Shown here: positions 52,201-62,300 of the stretch, one piece after another | Layout of the letters: every line of letters starts with the position of its first letter | Numbering within the stretch: the first letter of the stretch is position 1 | Assembly (NCBI RefSeq): GCF_051014445.1 | Contig: NW_027488378.1 | Coordinates: 2,728,001 to 2,792,000, forward strand | DNA: 64,000 nt | Direction: 5' to 3' | Source of the DNA: Colletes latitarsis | Lineage: Eukaryota > Arthropoda > Insecta > Hymenoptera > Colletidae | Made by a program: the position numbers and the translations under genes | Notes under the pieces: model-generated | Databases searched by the model: none | What the model was told of the DNA's origin: nothing | The model's input: the letters and a program-made list of their open reading frames with translations, nothing else

Positions 52201-52417
52201 GGATGTCTCGCTACCGGGCGTGGTGCGCGCCATGCTCGGCAGCGAGGAGAAGTGGAGGGCCGTGGCCTCCTTCTGCGAGAACGTAATGTTGCAGAAGGAG
52301 GCCGCGGGGAGGGAGCGCGAGCTTCAGCGGCGCGCTGAAGCTCGCGCTCGTGCGGTGGCCCGAGGTCGTCGCCCGGTCGCGAGGCGTCGCGGGCGGCCGC
52401 CTCGGCGTGGCGTATGA
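49235..52417 (+). CDS. ORF2: APE-type endonuclease and reverse transcriptase
   Basis: A 1060-residue protein that should nick target DNA and prime reverse transcription from the element RNA. The N-terminal domain has endonuclease motifs: QANLNH (8-13), E37 in AEPY, GDFNAK (124-129) and SDHR (200-203, with H202 the expected catalytic histidine). The reverse transcriptase follows, with GPDGVPG, a YRPICLLDEVGKLFERV segment, FGFRGGRST, LDIANAF with D577 (motif A), GVPQGSVLGPLLW, and YADD at 665-668 (motif C). A CX2CX8HX4C motif at residues 956-973 is typical of the R1 group. The C-terminus is Arg-rich. No RNase H domain was recognised. The length fits this group. Translation probably depends on ribosomes finishing ORF1, given the three-base gap. 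The reading frame is uninterrupted and all key residues I looked for are present. Confidence 0.95.
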   Translation: MPPRLLLQANLNHCRAAQDLMSQVLAEWGVGLAVAAEPYRVPDHPHWVGDADGLVATVWGGGDGSPPFSLLERGRGFVAVDWGGVAVVGCYISPRSGHAAFELYLAEVAACVQRCAARPVLVLGDFNAKSVAWGSPRTSVRGGILGDWAAGLDLRVLNRGSEHTCVRRYGGSIVDVGFATPNAVRMVSGWHVVAGAETLSDHRYIRMEVSAAASASRHGRLRGTPPRRWALRRLDKDALMAAALAATWPQGAAELPSIEEEVARLGALVAGICDAAMPRVGRASPRRAVYWWSDAIAELRVATVRARRQYTRARRRQRTGDGVARARVADDLYGAYRVARVALQVAIKRAKTRAWKELLQTLDDDPWGRPYKVVLNKLRPWAPPVTEGLDPRLLEDVVNTLFPIGERGPRPPAVAAVPVEWTAELGVTQEELAAAIRRLGVRNTAPGPDGVPGRVWVLTQGVLGADLRRLFDRCLRDGRFPPSWKVARMVLLRKEGRPAESPSAYRPICLLDEVGKLFERVIAARLVEHLSRGDPGLADCQFGFRGGRSTIDAIGRVRALSRAAVSRGGVALAISLDIANAFNTLPWEEIRRGLEYHRVPPCLRAVVGDYLRGRWIEYPGRDGDTRREVYCGVPQGSVLGPLLWNIAYDSVLRAGLPDGVSTVCYADDTLVLAVGAHWGRAMRRAEEGSQRVVDRIRAMGMTVAVHKTEVIAFHSPRQDPPPPLIRVGGADIEVKPQIRYLGLILDSHWRFEEHFRCLVPRLERMVAALGRILPNLGGPAGRVRRLYVAMVQSVALYGAPVWADDLAASRRSMTMLRRVQRRMALRVVRGYRTVSHEAATVLAGMPPMDLLARSHAVMYRHRVDRRAGVGAVPGGQEPAWGDLKRQARQSVLLAWQERLALPTAGHRTVGAVRPLLKEWLDRGHGSLTYRMAQVFSGHGSFGRYLCRIGKEPTARCCHCDAEQDTADHTLEVCPAWEGERRVLVGVVGRDVSLPGVVRAMLGSEEKWRAVASFCENVMLQKEAAGRERELQRRAEARARAVARGRRPVARRRGRPPRRGV
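50944..50977. repeat. 16-bp perfect inverted repeat over RT motif A
   Basis: GGCATTGGCAATATCC is followed by TT and then its exact reverse complement. The second arm carries the codon for catalytic D577 (LDIANAF). Element A has the same sequence. In RNA this would be a stable hairpin with essentially no loop beyond a few terminal bases. Confidence 0.9.
52313..52349. repeat. 16-bp perfect inverted repeat near the end of ORF2
   Basis: GAGCGCGAGCTTCAGC and its exact reverse complement are separated by GGCGC. It lies just downstream of another inverted repeat with 13-bp arms (52264-52276 and 52291-52303), so two strong hairpins sit back to back in the Arg-rich C-terminal coding region. Confidence 0.9.
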
Positions 52418-52932
52418 CCTAGGCTGGGAGGGGGGTCCTGAGGGGACCCTCCTCCCGCCAGGCGGCGCCGGGTCGGACAGGTTGGGGGTAGGAGTGCCAC
52501 CCCCTACCGGTCCGACGCAAGGGGAGGCACCCTCGGCGGTCTGGTGCGGCCATGAACGCCCGGCCGCCGAGGGGTGGAAACGGGGTCGCGGGCGGTTGCG
52601 AGTTGGGGCTCGCAGCCGCCACTAAACGCGGCCCCGGGACGGATAGCGGCGGGATGGAGTGGCCCCGTCCCGCCGCTATGAGGCAGTGTGTCTACTGGGG
52701 GGACCGATTGTCCCCCCGGGGGATGGGCGCGAAAGCGCGGGCACGGGGAGGATACCGGACGAATGCTTCGAGCGATTCCCGGTATCCTCCCAAAGCGTGC
52801 CGAAGGGTCACCGTGGGGTTTTTAGTGGGTAGGTCCCGCGCCTGTCGTTGTACTGGCGCGGGGAATCCCACACACCCCTCCCACCTCCCCCCAAGGAGGT
52901 GGGAGGGAGTCTTTCGAAGATTTTCCCCACGA

Positions 52933-52933
<1 letters not shown>
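52418..52933 (+). other. 3' UTR of element B with serial stem-loops
   Basis: 516 nt separate the ORF2 stop from the A-tail. Perfect stems occur at 52643-52654 with 52668-52679 (12 bp, 13-nt loop), 52747-52758 with 52779-52790 (12 bp, 20-nt loop), 52835-52842 with 52855-52862 (8 bp) and 52878-52888 with 52895-52905 (11 bp, 6-nt loop). The last is 28 nt from the tail. In related LINEs the reverse transcriptase can recognise a 3' stem-loop, so these are candidates for that role. Confidence 0.75.

Positions 52934-52969
<36 letters not shown>
52934..52969 (+). other. A36 tail of element B
   Basis: Thirty-six A follow GACGACTTGTC-free 3' UTR end CCCACGAC and directly precede the right target-site duplication. 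It marks the 3' end of the reverse-transcribed RNA. No AATAAA signal was noticed just upstream. Confidence 0.93.
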
Positions 52970-52972
<3 letters not shown>

Positions 52973-52982
52973 TTGTTGGCCT
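52970..52982. repeat. Target-site duplication of element B, right copy
   Basis: TACTTGTTGGCC plus T follows the A-tail and matches 46960-46972. Satellite continues from here in the same phase as the paralogous empty site. Confidence 0.88.
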
Positions 52983-54499
52983 GATCCTGGGTGTTTTCTG
53001 GTTTGGATCACATAGCAATGTGGTATCACACTTAAACAGTGAGTTAAACCTGGATTCAATCTATATTTTACAGGATAACACCGGTTAGGTCAGGGTTAGG
53101 TCTAGTATTTGCCATCGCCTGCCTCATGCTTTCTGATTTTTCGCATTCTTGTTGGCCAGATCCTGGGCGTTATCTGGTTTGGATCACGTAGTAATGTGGT
53201 ACCACACTGAAACAGTGAGTTAATCCTGGATTCGATCTATGTATTAGAGGGTAACACCGGTTAGGTTTGTGTTAGGTCTGGTATTTGCCATCATCTGGCG
53301 CATACTTTCGCAATTTTCGCATACTTGTTGGCCAGATCCTGGGCGTTTTCTGGTTTGGATCACATAGCAATGTGGTATCACACTTAAACAGTGAGTTAAA
53401 CCTCGATTCAATCTATATTTTAGAGGATAATACCGGTTAGATCTGGGTTAGGTCTGGTATTTGCCATCATCCGACTCATGCTTTCGCATTTTTCGCATGC
53501 TTATTGGCCAGATCCTGGGCGTTTTCTGGTTTGGATCACGTAGTAATGTGGTTCCACACAGCAACAGTGAGCTAAACCTGGATACAATCTATATTTTAGA
53601 GGATAACACCGGTTAGGTCAGGGTTAGGTCTGGTATTTGCTATCATCTGGCTCATGCTTCCGCATTTTTCGCAAACTTGTTGGCCAGATCCTAGGCGTTT
53701 TCTGGGTTGGATCAGGTAGTAGTGTGGTACCGCACTGAAACAGTGAAGTAATCCTAGATTCGATCTATATATTAGAGGGTAACACCGGTTAGGTTTGGGT
53801 TAGGTCTGGTATTTGCCATCATCTGACTCATACTATTGCATTTTTCGCGTACTTGTTGGCCAGATCCAGGGCGTTTTCTGGTTTGGTTCACGTAGTAATG
53901 TGGTACCACACAGCCACATGAGTTAAACCTGGATTCAATCTATATTTTAGAGGATAACACCGGTTAGGTCTGGTATTTGCCATCATCTGGCTCATGCTTC
54001 CGCATTTTTCGCAAACTTGTTGGCCAGATCCTGGGCGTTTTCTGGGTTGGATCAGGTAGTAGTGTGGTACCGCACTGAAACAGTGAAGTAATCCTAGATT
54101 CGATCTATATATTAGAGGGTAACACCGGTTAGGTTTGGGTTAGGTCTGGTATTTGCCATCATCTGGCTCATGCTTCCGCATTTTTCGCAAACTTGTTGGC
54201 CAGATCCTGGGCGTTTTCTGGGTTGGATCAGGTAGTAGTGTGGTACCGCACTGAAACAGTGAAGTAATCCTAGATTCGATCTATATATTAGAGGGTAACA
54301 CCGGTTAGGTCAGGGTTAGGTCTGGTATTTGCCATCATCTGGCTCATACCTTCGCATTTTTCGCATACTTTTTGGCCAGATCCTGGGCGTTTTCTGGGTT
54401 GAATCACGTAGTAGTGTGATGCCACACTGAAACAGTGAGTTAATCCTGGATTCGATTTATATATTAGAGGGTAACACCGGTTACGTTTGTGTTAAGTCT

Positions 54500-54715
54500 G
54501 GTATTTGATATTATTTGGCCCATTCTTTCGCATATTTGGAAAATGTTGGCCAGATGCTGGGCTTTTTCTGGTATAGCTCACATAGTATTGTGGTACCACA
54601 ATGAAACAGCGGGTTTAACCGGGGCCCGATCAATTCTTTAGAGGGTAACACCGGTAAGATCTGGGTAGGGTCTCGGATTCGCCATCAACTCGCTCATACT
54701 TTCACTTTTTTCGCA
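54500..54715 (+). repeat. Divergent monomer type (first of three)
   Basis: This monomer has TTTGATATTATTTGGCCC, then CATATTTGGAAAATGTTGG, then ATAGCTCACATAG, then AACAGCGGGTTTAACC and GGGGCCCGATC, clearly unlike the main types. Close relatives lie at about 59940-60165 and 63795-64000. The first and third share the same upstream monomers at an offset near 9295 bp, so a larger block was duplicated. Confidence 0.75.
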
Positions 54716-54859
54716 TATTTGTTGGCTAAACGCTGGCTTTTTCTTGGTTGGATCACGTAGTAATGTGATACCACACTTGAACAGTGAATTAATCCTGGGT
54801 CCGATCTATATTTTAAAGGATAACAACGGTTAGGTCGGGGCGAGGTCTGGGATTTGCAA

Positions 54860-57800
54860 TCATCTGGCTCATACTTTCGCATTTTTCGCATACTTGTTGG
54901 CCAGATCCTGGGCATTTTCTGGTTTGGATCACGTACTAATGTAGAACCACTCTGAAACTGTGAGATAAACCTGGATTCAATCTATATTTTAGAGGATAAC
55001 ACCGGTTAGGTCAGGGTTAGGTCTGGTGTTTGCCATCGTCTGCCTCATACTTTCGCATTTTTCGCATACTTGTTGGCCAGATCCTGGGCGTTTTCTGGTT
55101 TGGATCACGTAGTAATGTGGTACCACACTGAAACAGTGAATTAAACCACGATCCGATCGATATTTTAGAGGATAACACCGGTTAGGTCAGGGTTAGGTCT
55201 GGTGTTTGCCATCGTCTGCCTCATACTTTCGCATTTTTCGCATACTTGTTGGCCAGATCCTGGGCGTTTTCTGGTTTGGATCACGTAGTAATGAGGTACC
55301 ACACTCAAGCAGTGAGTTAAACCTGGATTCAATCTATATAATAGAAGAATAACACCAGTTAGGTCACGGTTAGGTCTGGTATTTGCCATCACCTGTCTCA
55401 TACATTCGCATTTTTCGCATACTTGTTGGCCAGATCCTGGGCGTTTTCTGGGTTGGATCACGTAGTAGTGTGATGCCACACTTCATCAGTGAGTTAAACC
55501 TGGATAAAATCTATATTTTAGAGGATAACACTGGTTAGGTCTGGTATTTGCCATCTTCTGACTCATACATTCGCATACTTCGCATACTTGTTGGCCAGAT
55601 CCTGGGCGTTTTCTGGTTTGGATCAGGTAGTAGTGTGGTACCGCACTGAAACAGTGAAGTAATTCTGGATTCGATCTATATATTAGAAGGGTAACACCGG
55701 TTAGGTTTGGGTTAGGTCTGGTATTTGCCATTATCTGGCTCATACTTTCGCATTTTTCGCATACTTGTTGGCCAGATCCTGGGCGTTTTCTGGTTTGGAT
55801 CACGTAGTAATGTAGAACCACTCTGAAACAGTGAGTTAAGCCTGGATACAATCTATATTTTAGAGGATAACACAGGTTAGGTCAGGGTCAGGTCTGGTAT
55901 TTGCCATCATCTGGCTCATACTTTCGCATTTTCGCATACTTGTTGGCCAGATCCTGGGCGTTTTCTGGTTTGGATCACGTAGTAATGAGGTACCACACTC
56001 AAGCAGTGAGTTAAACCTGGATTCAATCTATATAATAGAAGAATAATACCAGTTAGGTCAGGGTTAGGTCTGGTGTTTGCCATCGTCTGCCTCATACTTT
56101 CGCATTTTTCGCATACTTGTTGGCCAGATCCTGGGCGTTTTCTGGTTTGGATCACGTAGTAATGAGGTACCACACTCAAGCAATGAGTTAAACCTGGATT
56201 CAATCTATATAATGGAAGAATAACACCAGTTAGGTCAGGGTTAGGTCTGGTATTTGCCATCACCTGTCTCATACATTCGCATTTTTCGCATACTTGTTGG
56301 CCAGATCCTGTGCGTTTTCTGGTTTGGATCACGTAGTAATGTGTTACCACACTGAAGCAGTGAGCTAATCCTGGATTCATTCTATATTTTAGAGGTTAAC
56401 ACCGGTTAGGTCAGGGTTAGGTCTGGTGTTTGCCATCGTCTGCCTCATACTTTCGCATTTTTCGCATACTTGTTGGCCAGATCCTGGGCGTTTTCTGGTT
56501 TGGATCACGTAGTAATGTGGCACCACATTGCAACAGTGAGTTAAACCTGGATTCTACCTATATTTTAGAGGATAACACCGGTTAGGTCAGGGTTAGGTCT
56601 GGTATTTGCCATCATCTGGCTCATACTTTCGCATTTTTCGCATACTTGTTGGCCAGATCCTGGGCGTTTTCTGGGTTGGATCTGGTGGTAGTGTGGTACC
56701 GCACTGCAACAGTGAGTTAAACCTGGATTCAATCTATAATTTAGAGGATAACACTGGTTAGGTCAGGGTTAGGTCTGGTATTTGCCATCATCTGGCTCAT
56801 ACTTTCGCATTTTTCGCATACTTGTTGGCCAGATCCTGGGCATTTTCTGGTTTGGATCACGTACTATTGTAGAGCCACTCTGAAACTGTGAGATAAACCT
56901 GGATTCAATCTATATTTTAGAGGATAACACCGGTTAGGTCAGGGTTAGGTCTGGTGTTTGCCATCGTCTGCCTCATACTTTCGCATTTTTCGCATACTTG
57001 TTGGCCAGATCCTGGGCGTTTTCTGGTTTGGATCACGTAGTAATGAGGTACCACACTCAAGCAGTGAGTTAAACCTGGATTCAATCTATATAATAGAAGA
57101 ATAACACCAGTTAGGTCACGGTTAGGTCTGGTATTTGCCATCACCTGTCTCATACATTCGCATTTTTCGCATACTTGTTGGCCAGATCCTGGGCGTTTTC
57201 TGGGTTGGATCACGTAGTAGTGTGATGCCACACTTCATCAGTGAGTTAAACCTGGATAAAATCTATATTTTAGAGGATAACACTGGTTAGGTCTGGTATT
57301 TGCCATCTTCTGACTCATACATTCGCATACTTCGCATACTTGTTGGCCAGATCCTGGGCGTTTTCTGGTTTGGATCAGGTAGTAGTGTGGTACCGCACTG
57401 AAACAGTGAAGTAATTCTGGATTCGATCTATATATTAGAAGGGTAACACCGGTTAGGTTTGGGTTAGGTCTGGTATTTGCCATTATCTGGCTCATACTTT
57501 CGCATTTTTCGCATACTTGTTGGCCAGATCCTGGGCGTTTTCTGGTTTGGATCACGTAGTAATGTAGAACCACTCTGAAACAGTGAGTTAAGCCTGGATA
57601 CAATCTATATTTTAGAGGATAACACAGGTTAGGTCAGGGTCAGGTCTGGTATTTGCCATCATCTGGCTCATACTTTCGCATTTTCGCATACTTGTTGGCC
57701 AGATCCTGGGCGTTTTCTGGTTTGGATCACGTAGTAATGAGGTACCACACTCAAGCAGTGAGTTAAACCTGGATTCAATCTATATAATAGAAGAATAATA

Positions 57801-59360
57801 CCAGTTAGGTCAGGGTTAGGTCTGGTGTTTGCCATCGTCTGCCTCATACTTTCGCATTTTTCGCATACTTGTTGGCCAGATCCTGGGCGTTTTCTGGTTT
57901 GGATCACGTAGTAATGAGGTACCACACTCAAGCAATGAGTTAAACCTGGATTCAATCTATATAATGGAAGAATAACACCAGTTAGGTCAGGGTTAGGTCT
58001 GGTATTTGCCATCACCTGTCTCATACATTCGCATTTTTCGCATACTTGTTGGCCAGATCCTGTGCGTTTTCTGGTTTGGATCACGTAGTAATGTGTTACC
58101 ACACTGAAGCAGTGAGCTAATCCTGGATTCATTCTATATTTTAGAGGTTAACACCGGTTAGGTCAGGGTTAGGTCTGGTGTTTGCCATCGTCTGCCTCAT
58201 ACTTTCGCATTTTTCGCATACTTGTTGGCCAGATCCTGGGCGTTTTCTGGTTTGGATCACGTAGTAATGTGGCACCACATTGCAACAGTGAGTTAAACCT
58301 GGATTCTACCTATATTTTAGAGGATAACACCGGTTAGGTCAGGGTTAGGTCTGGTATTTGCCATCATCTGGCTCATACTTTCGCATTTTTCGCATACTTG
58401 TTGGCCAGATCCTGGGCGTTTTCTGGGTTGGATCTGGTGGTAGTGTGGTACCGCACTGCAACAGTGAGTTAAACCTGGATTCAATCTATAATTTAGAGGA
58501 TAACACTGGTTAGGTCAGGGTTAGGTCTGGTATTTGCCATCATCTGGCTCATACTTTCGCATTTTTCGCATACTTGTTGGCCAGATCCTGGGCATTTTCT
58601 GGTTTGGATCACGTACTATTGTAGAGCCTCTCTGAAACTGTGAGATAAACCTGGATTCAATCTATATTTTAGAGGATAACACCGGTTAGGTCAGGGTTAG
58701 GTCTGGTGTTTGCCATCGTCTGCCTCATACTTTCGCATTTTTCGCATACTTGTTGGCCAGATCCTGGGCGTTTTCTGGTTTGGATCACGTAGTAATGTGG
58801 CACCACATTGCAACAGTGAGTTAAACCTGGATTCTACCTATATTTTAGAGGATAACACCGGTTAGGTCAGGGTTAGGTCTGGTATTTGCCATCATCTGGC
58901 TCATACTTTCGCATTTTTCGCATACTTGTTGGCCAGATCCTGGGCGTTTTCTGGGTTGGATCTGGTGGTAGTGTGGTACCGCACTGAAACAGTGAGTTAA
59001 TCCTGGATACGATCTATATATTAGTGGGTAACACTGGTTAGGTCAGGGTTAGGTCTGGTATTTGCCATCATCTGGCTCATACTTTCGCATTTTTCGCATA
59101 CTTGTTGGCCAGATCCTGGGCATTTTCTGGTTTGGATCACGTACTATTGTAGAGCCACTCTGAAACTGTGAGATAAACCTGGATTCAATCTATATTTTAG
59201 AGGATAACATCGGTTAGGTCAGGGTTAGGTCTGGTGTTTGCCATCGTCTGCCTCATACTTTCGCATTTTTCGCATACTTGTTGGCCAGATCCTGGGCGTT
59301 TTCTGGTTTGGATCACGTAGTAAGGAGGTACCACACTCAAGCAGTGAGTTAAACCTGGAT
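54860..59360 (+). repeat. Higher-order repeat, 1752-bp unit, two copies plus a partial third
   Basis: Positions from about 55165 recur from 56917 at a constant offset of 1752 bp (ten monomers less 8 bp) up to about 58670, with almost no visible differences. One difference is GAGCCACTCTG at 56874 against GAGCCTCTCTG at 58625. The first copy carries one additional monomer near 55020-55195. A shortened third copy (three monomers per step) follows to about 59360. The near identity suggests a very recent duplication or an assembly collapse or expansion. Confidence 0.85.
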
Positions 59361-62300
59361 TCAATCTATATAATAGAAGAATGACACCAGTTAGGTCAGG
59401 GTTTGGTCTGGTATTTGCCATCATCTGGCACATACTTTCGCATTTTTCGCATTCTTGTTGGCCAGATCCTGGGCGTTTTCTGGATTGAATCACGTAGTAA
59501 TATGGTACCACAGTGAAACAGTGAGTAAATCCTGGATTCAATCTATATTTTAGAGGATAACACCGGTTAGGTCAGGGTTAGGTCTGGTATTTGGCATCAT
59601 CTGGCTCATACTTTCGCATTTTTCGCATACTTGTTGGCCAAATCCTGGGCGTTTTCTGGTTTGGATCACGTAGTAATGTGGTACCACACTGAAACAGTGA
59701 ATTAAACCACGATCCGATCGATATTTTAGAGGATAACACCGGTTAGGTTTGGGTTAGGTCTGGTATTTGCCATCATCTGGCTCATGCTTTCGCATTTTTC
59801 GCATACTTGTTGGCCAGATCCTGTGCGTTTTCTGGTTTGGATCACGTTGTAATGTGGTACCACACTGAAACAGTGAGTTAATCCTGGATTCAATCTATAT
59901 ATTAGAGGGTAACACCGGTTAGGTTTGGGATAGGTCTGGTATTTGATATTATCTGGCCCATACTTTCGCATATTTGGAAAATGTTGGCCAGATGCTGGGC
60001 TTTTTCTGGTATAGCTCACATAGCATTGTGGTACCACAATGAAACAGCGGGTTAAACCGGGGCCCGATCAATTCTTTAGAGGGTAACACCGGTAAGATCT
60101 GGGTAAGGTCTGGGATTCGCCATCATCTCGCTCATACTTTCACTTTTTTCGCATATTTGTTGGCTAAACGCTGGCTCTTTCTTGGTTGAATCACGTAGTA
60201 ATGTGGTACCGCACTGAAACAGTGAAGTAATCCAGGGTCCGATCTATATTTTAGAGGATAGCACCGGTCAGGTCGGCGTGAGGCCTGGGATTTGTCATCA
60301 TCTGGCTCCTACTTTCGCATTTTTCGCCTACTTGTTGGCCAGATCCTGGGCGTTTTCTGGATCGGATCATGTAGTAATGTGGTACCACACTGAAACAGTG
60401 AGTTAAACCTGGGTCCGATGAGTATTTTAGAGTGTAACACCGGTTAGGTTTGGTTAGGTCTGGTATTTGCCATCATCTGGCTCATACTTTCGCATTTTTC
60501 CCATACTTGTTGGTCAGATCCTGGGCATTTTCTGGTTTGGATCACGTAGTAATGTGGTACCACACTGCAGCAGTGAGTTAAACCTGGGTCCGATCTATAT
60601 TTTAGAGGATAGCACCGGTTAGGTCGGCATGAGGCCTGGGATTTGCCATCATCTGGCTCATAGTTACGCATTTTTCGCATACCTATCGGCCAGATACTGG
60701 GCGTTTTCTGGTTTGGATCACGTAGTAATGTGGTCCCACACTTCATCAGTGAGTTAAACCTGGATTAAATCTATATTTTAGAGGATAACACCGGCTAGGT
60801 CTGGGTTAGGTCTGGTATTTGCCATCATCTGGCTCATACTTTCGCATTTTTCGCATACTTGTTGACCAGATCCTGGGCGTTTTCTAGTTTGGATCACGTA
60901 GTAATGTGGTACCACACTGAAACAGTGAGTTAATCCTGGATTCAATCTATATTTTATAGGTTAACACCGGTTAGGTCAGGGTTAGGTCTGGTATTTGCCA
61001 TCATCTGTCTCATACTTTCGCATATTTCACCTACTTGTTGGCCAGATCCTGGGCGTTTTCTGGGTTGGATCACGTAGTGATGTGGCACCACACTCAAACA
61101 GTGTGTTAAACCTGGATTCAATCTATATTTTAGAGGATAACTCCGGTTAGGTCACGGTTAGGACTGGTACTTCCCATCGTCTGCCTCATACTTACGCATT
61201 TTTCGCATAGTTGTTGGCCAGATCCAGGGCGTTTTCTGGTTTGGATCACGTACTAATGGGGCGCCACACTGCAACAGTGAGTTAAACCTAGATTAAATCT
61301 TTATTTTAGAGGTTAACACCGGCTAGGTCTGGGTTAGGTCTGGTATTTGCCATCATCTGGCTCATAGTTTCGCATTTTTCGCATACTTGTTGGCCAGATC
61401 CTGGGCGTTTTCTGGGCTGGATCAGGTAGTGGTGCGGTACCGCACTGAAACAGTGAAGTAACCCTGGATTCGATCTATATGTTAGAGGGTAACACCGGTT
61501 AGGTTTGGGTTAGGTCTGGTATTTGCCATCATCTGGCTTATAGTTTCGCATTTTTGGCATACTTGTTGGCCAGATCCTGGGCGTTTTCAGGTTTGGATCA
61601 CGTAGTAGTGTGGTACCACACTCAAACAGTGAGTTAAGCCTGGATTCAGTCTATATTTTAGAAGAATAACTCCAGTTAGGTCAGGGTTAGGTCTGGTATT
61701 TGCCATCATCTGGCTCATACTTTCGCATTTTTCGCATACTTGTTGCCCAGCTCCTGGGCGTTTTCTGGGTTGGATCACGTAGTAAGGTGGTAACACACTG
61801 AAACAGTGTGTTAAACCAGGATTCAATCTATATTACAGAAGATAACACAGGTTAGGTCTGGGTTAGGTCTGGCATTTTCCATCATCTGGCACATACTTTC
61901 GCAATTTTCGCATAGTTTTTGGCCATATCCTGGGCGTTTTCTGGGTTGGATCACGTAGTAGTGTGATGCCACACTGAAACAGTGAATTAATCCTGGATAC
62001 GATCTATATATTAGTGGGTAACACCGGTTAGGTTTGGGTTAGGTCTGGTATTTGATAGTATCTCGCCCATACTTTCGCATATTTCGTATAAATATCGGCC
62101 AGATCCTGTGCGTTTTCTGGTTTCGATCACGTAGTAATGTGGTACCACATTGAAACAGTGGGTTAAACCTGGATTCAATCTATATTTTAGAGGATAACAC
62201 CGGTTAGGTCAGGGTTAGGTCTGGTGTTTGGCATCATCTGGCTCACACTTTCGCATTTTTCGCATACTTGTTGGCCAGATCCTGGGCGTTTTCTGGTTTG

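Larger units (their letters stand above)
46973..52969 (+). mobile_element. Element B: full-length R1-group non-LTR retrotransposon
   Basis: This is a complete-looking LINE-type element of about 6.0 kb: 5' UTR of 384 nt, ORF1, ORF2, 3' UTR of about 516 nt and an A36 tail, bounded by 12-13-bp target duplications. It lacks long terminal repeats, integrase and RNase H-like motifs that I can recognise. The two-ORF layout, APE-type endonuclease, three Gag-like zinc knuckles and C-terminal CCHC in ORF2 place it in the R1 group in the broad sense (R1, TRAS, SART, Waldo-like); the exact clade cannot be set by eye. Both ORFs are open and in the same frame, so it may be or may recently have been active. 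The element is strongly GC-rich, while the host satellite is AT-rich. It contains many long perfect inverted repeats. Confidence 0.95.

Noticed and set aside
46973..52969. Assignment to R2 or an LTR retrotransposon
   Set aside because: R2 has a single ORF with a restriction-like endonuclease at the C-terminus, whereas this element has an N-terminal APE-type endonuclease. There are no long terminal repeats, protease or integrase, and a poly(A) tail is present.
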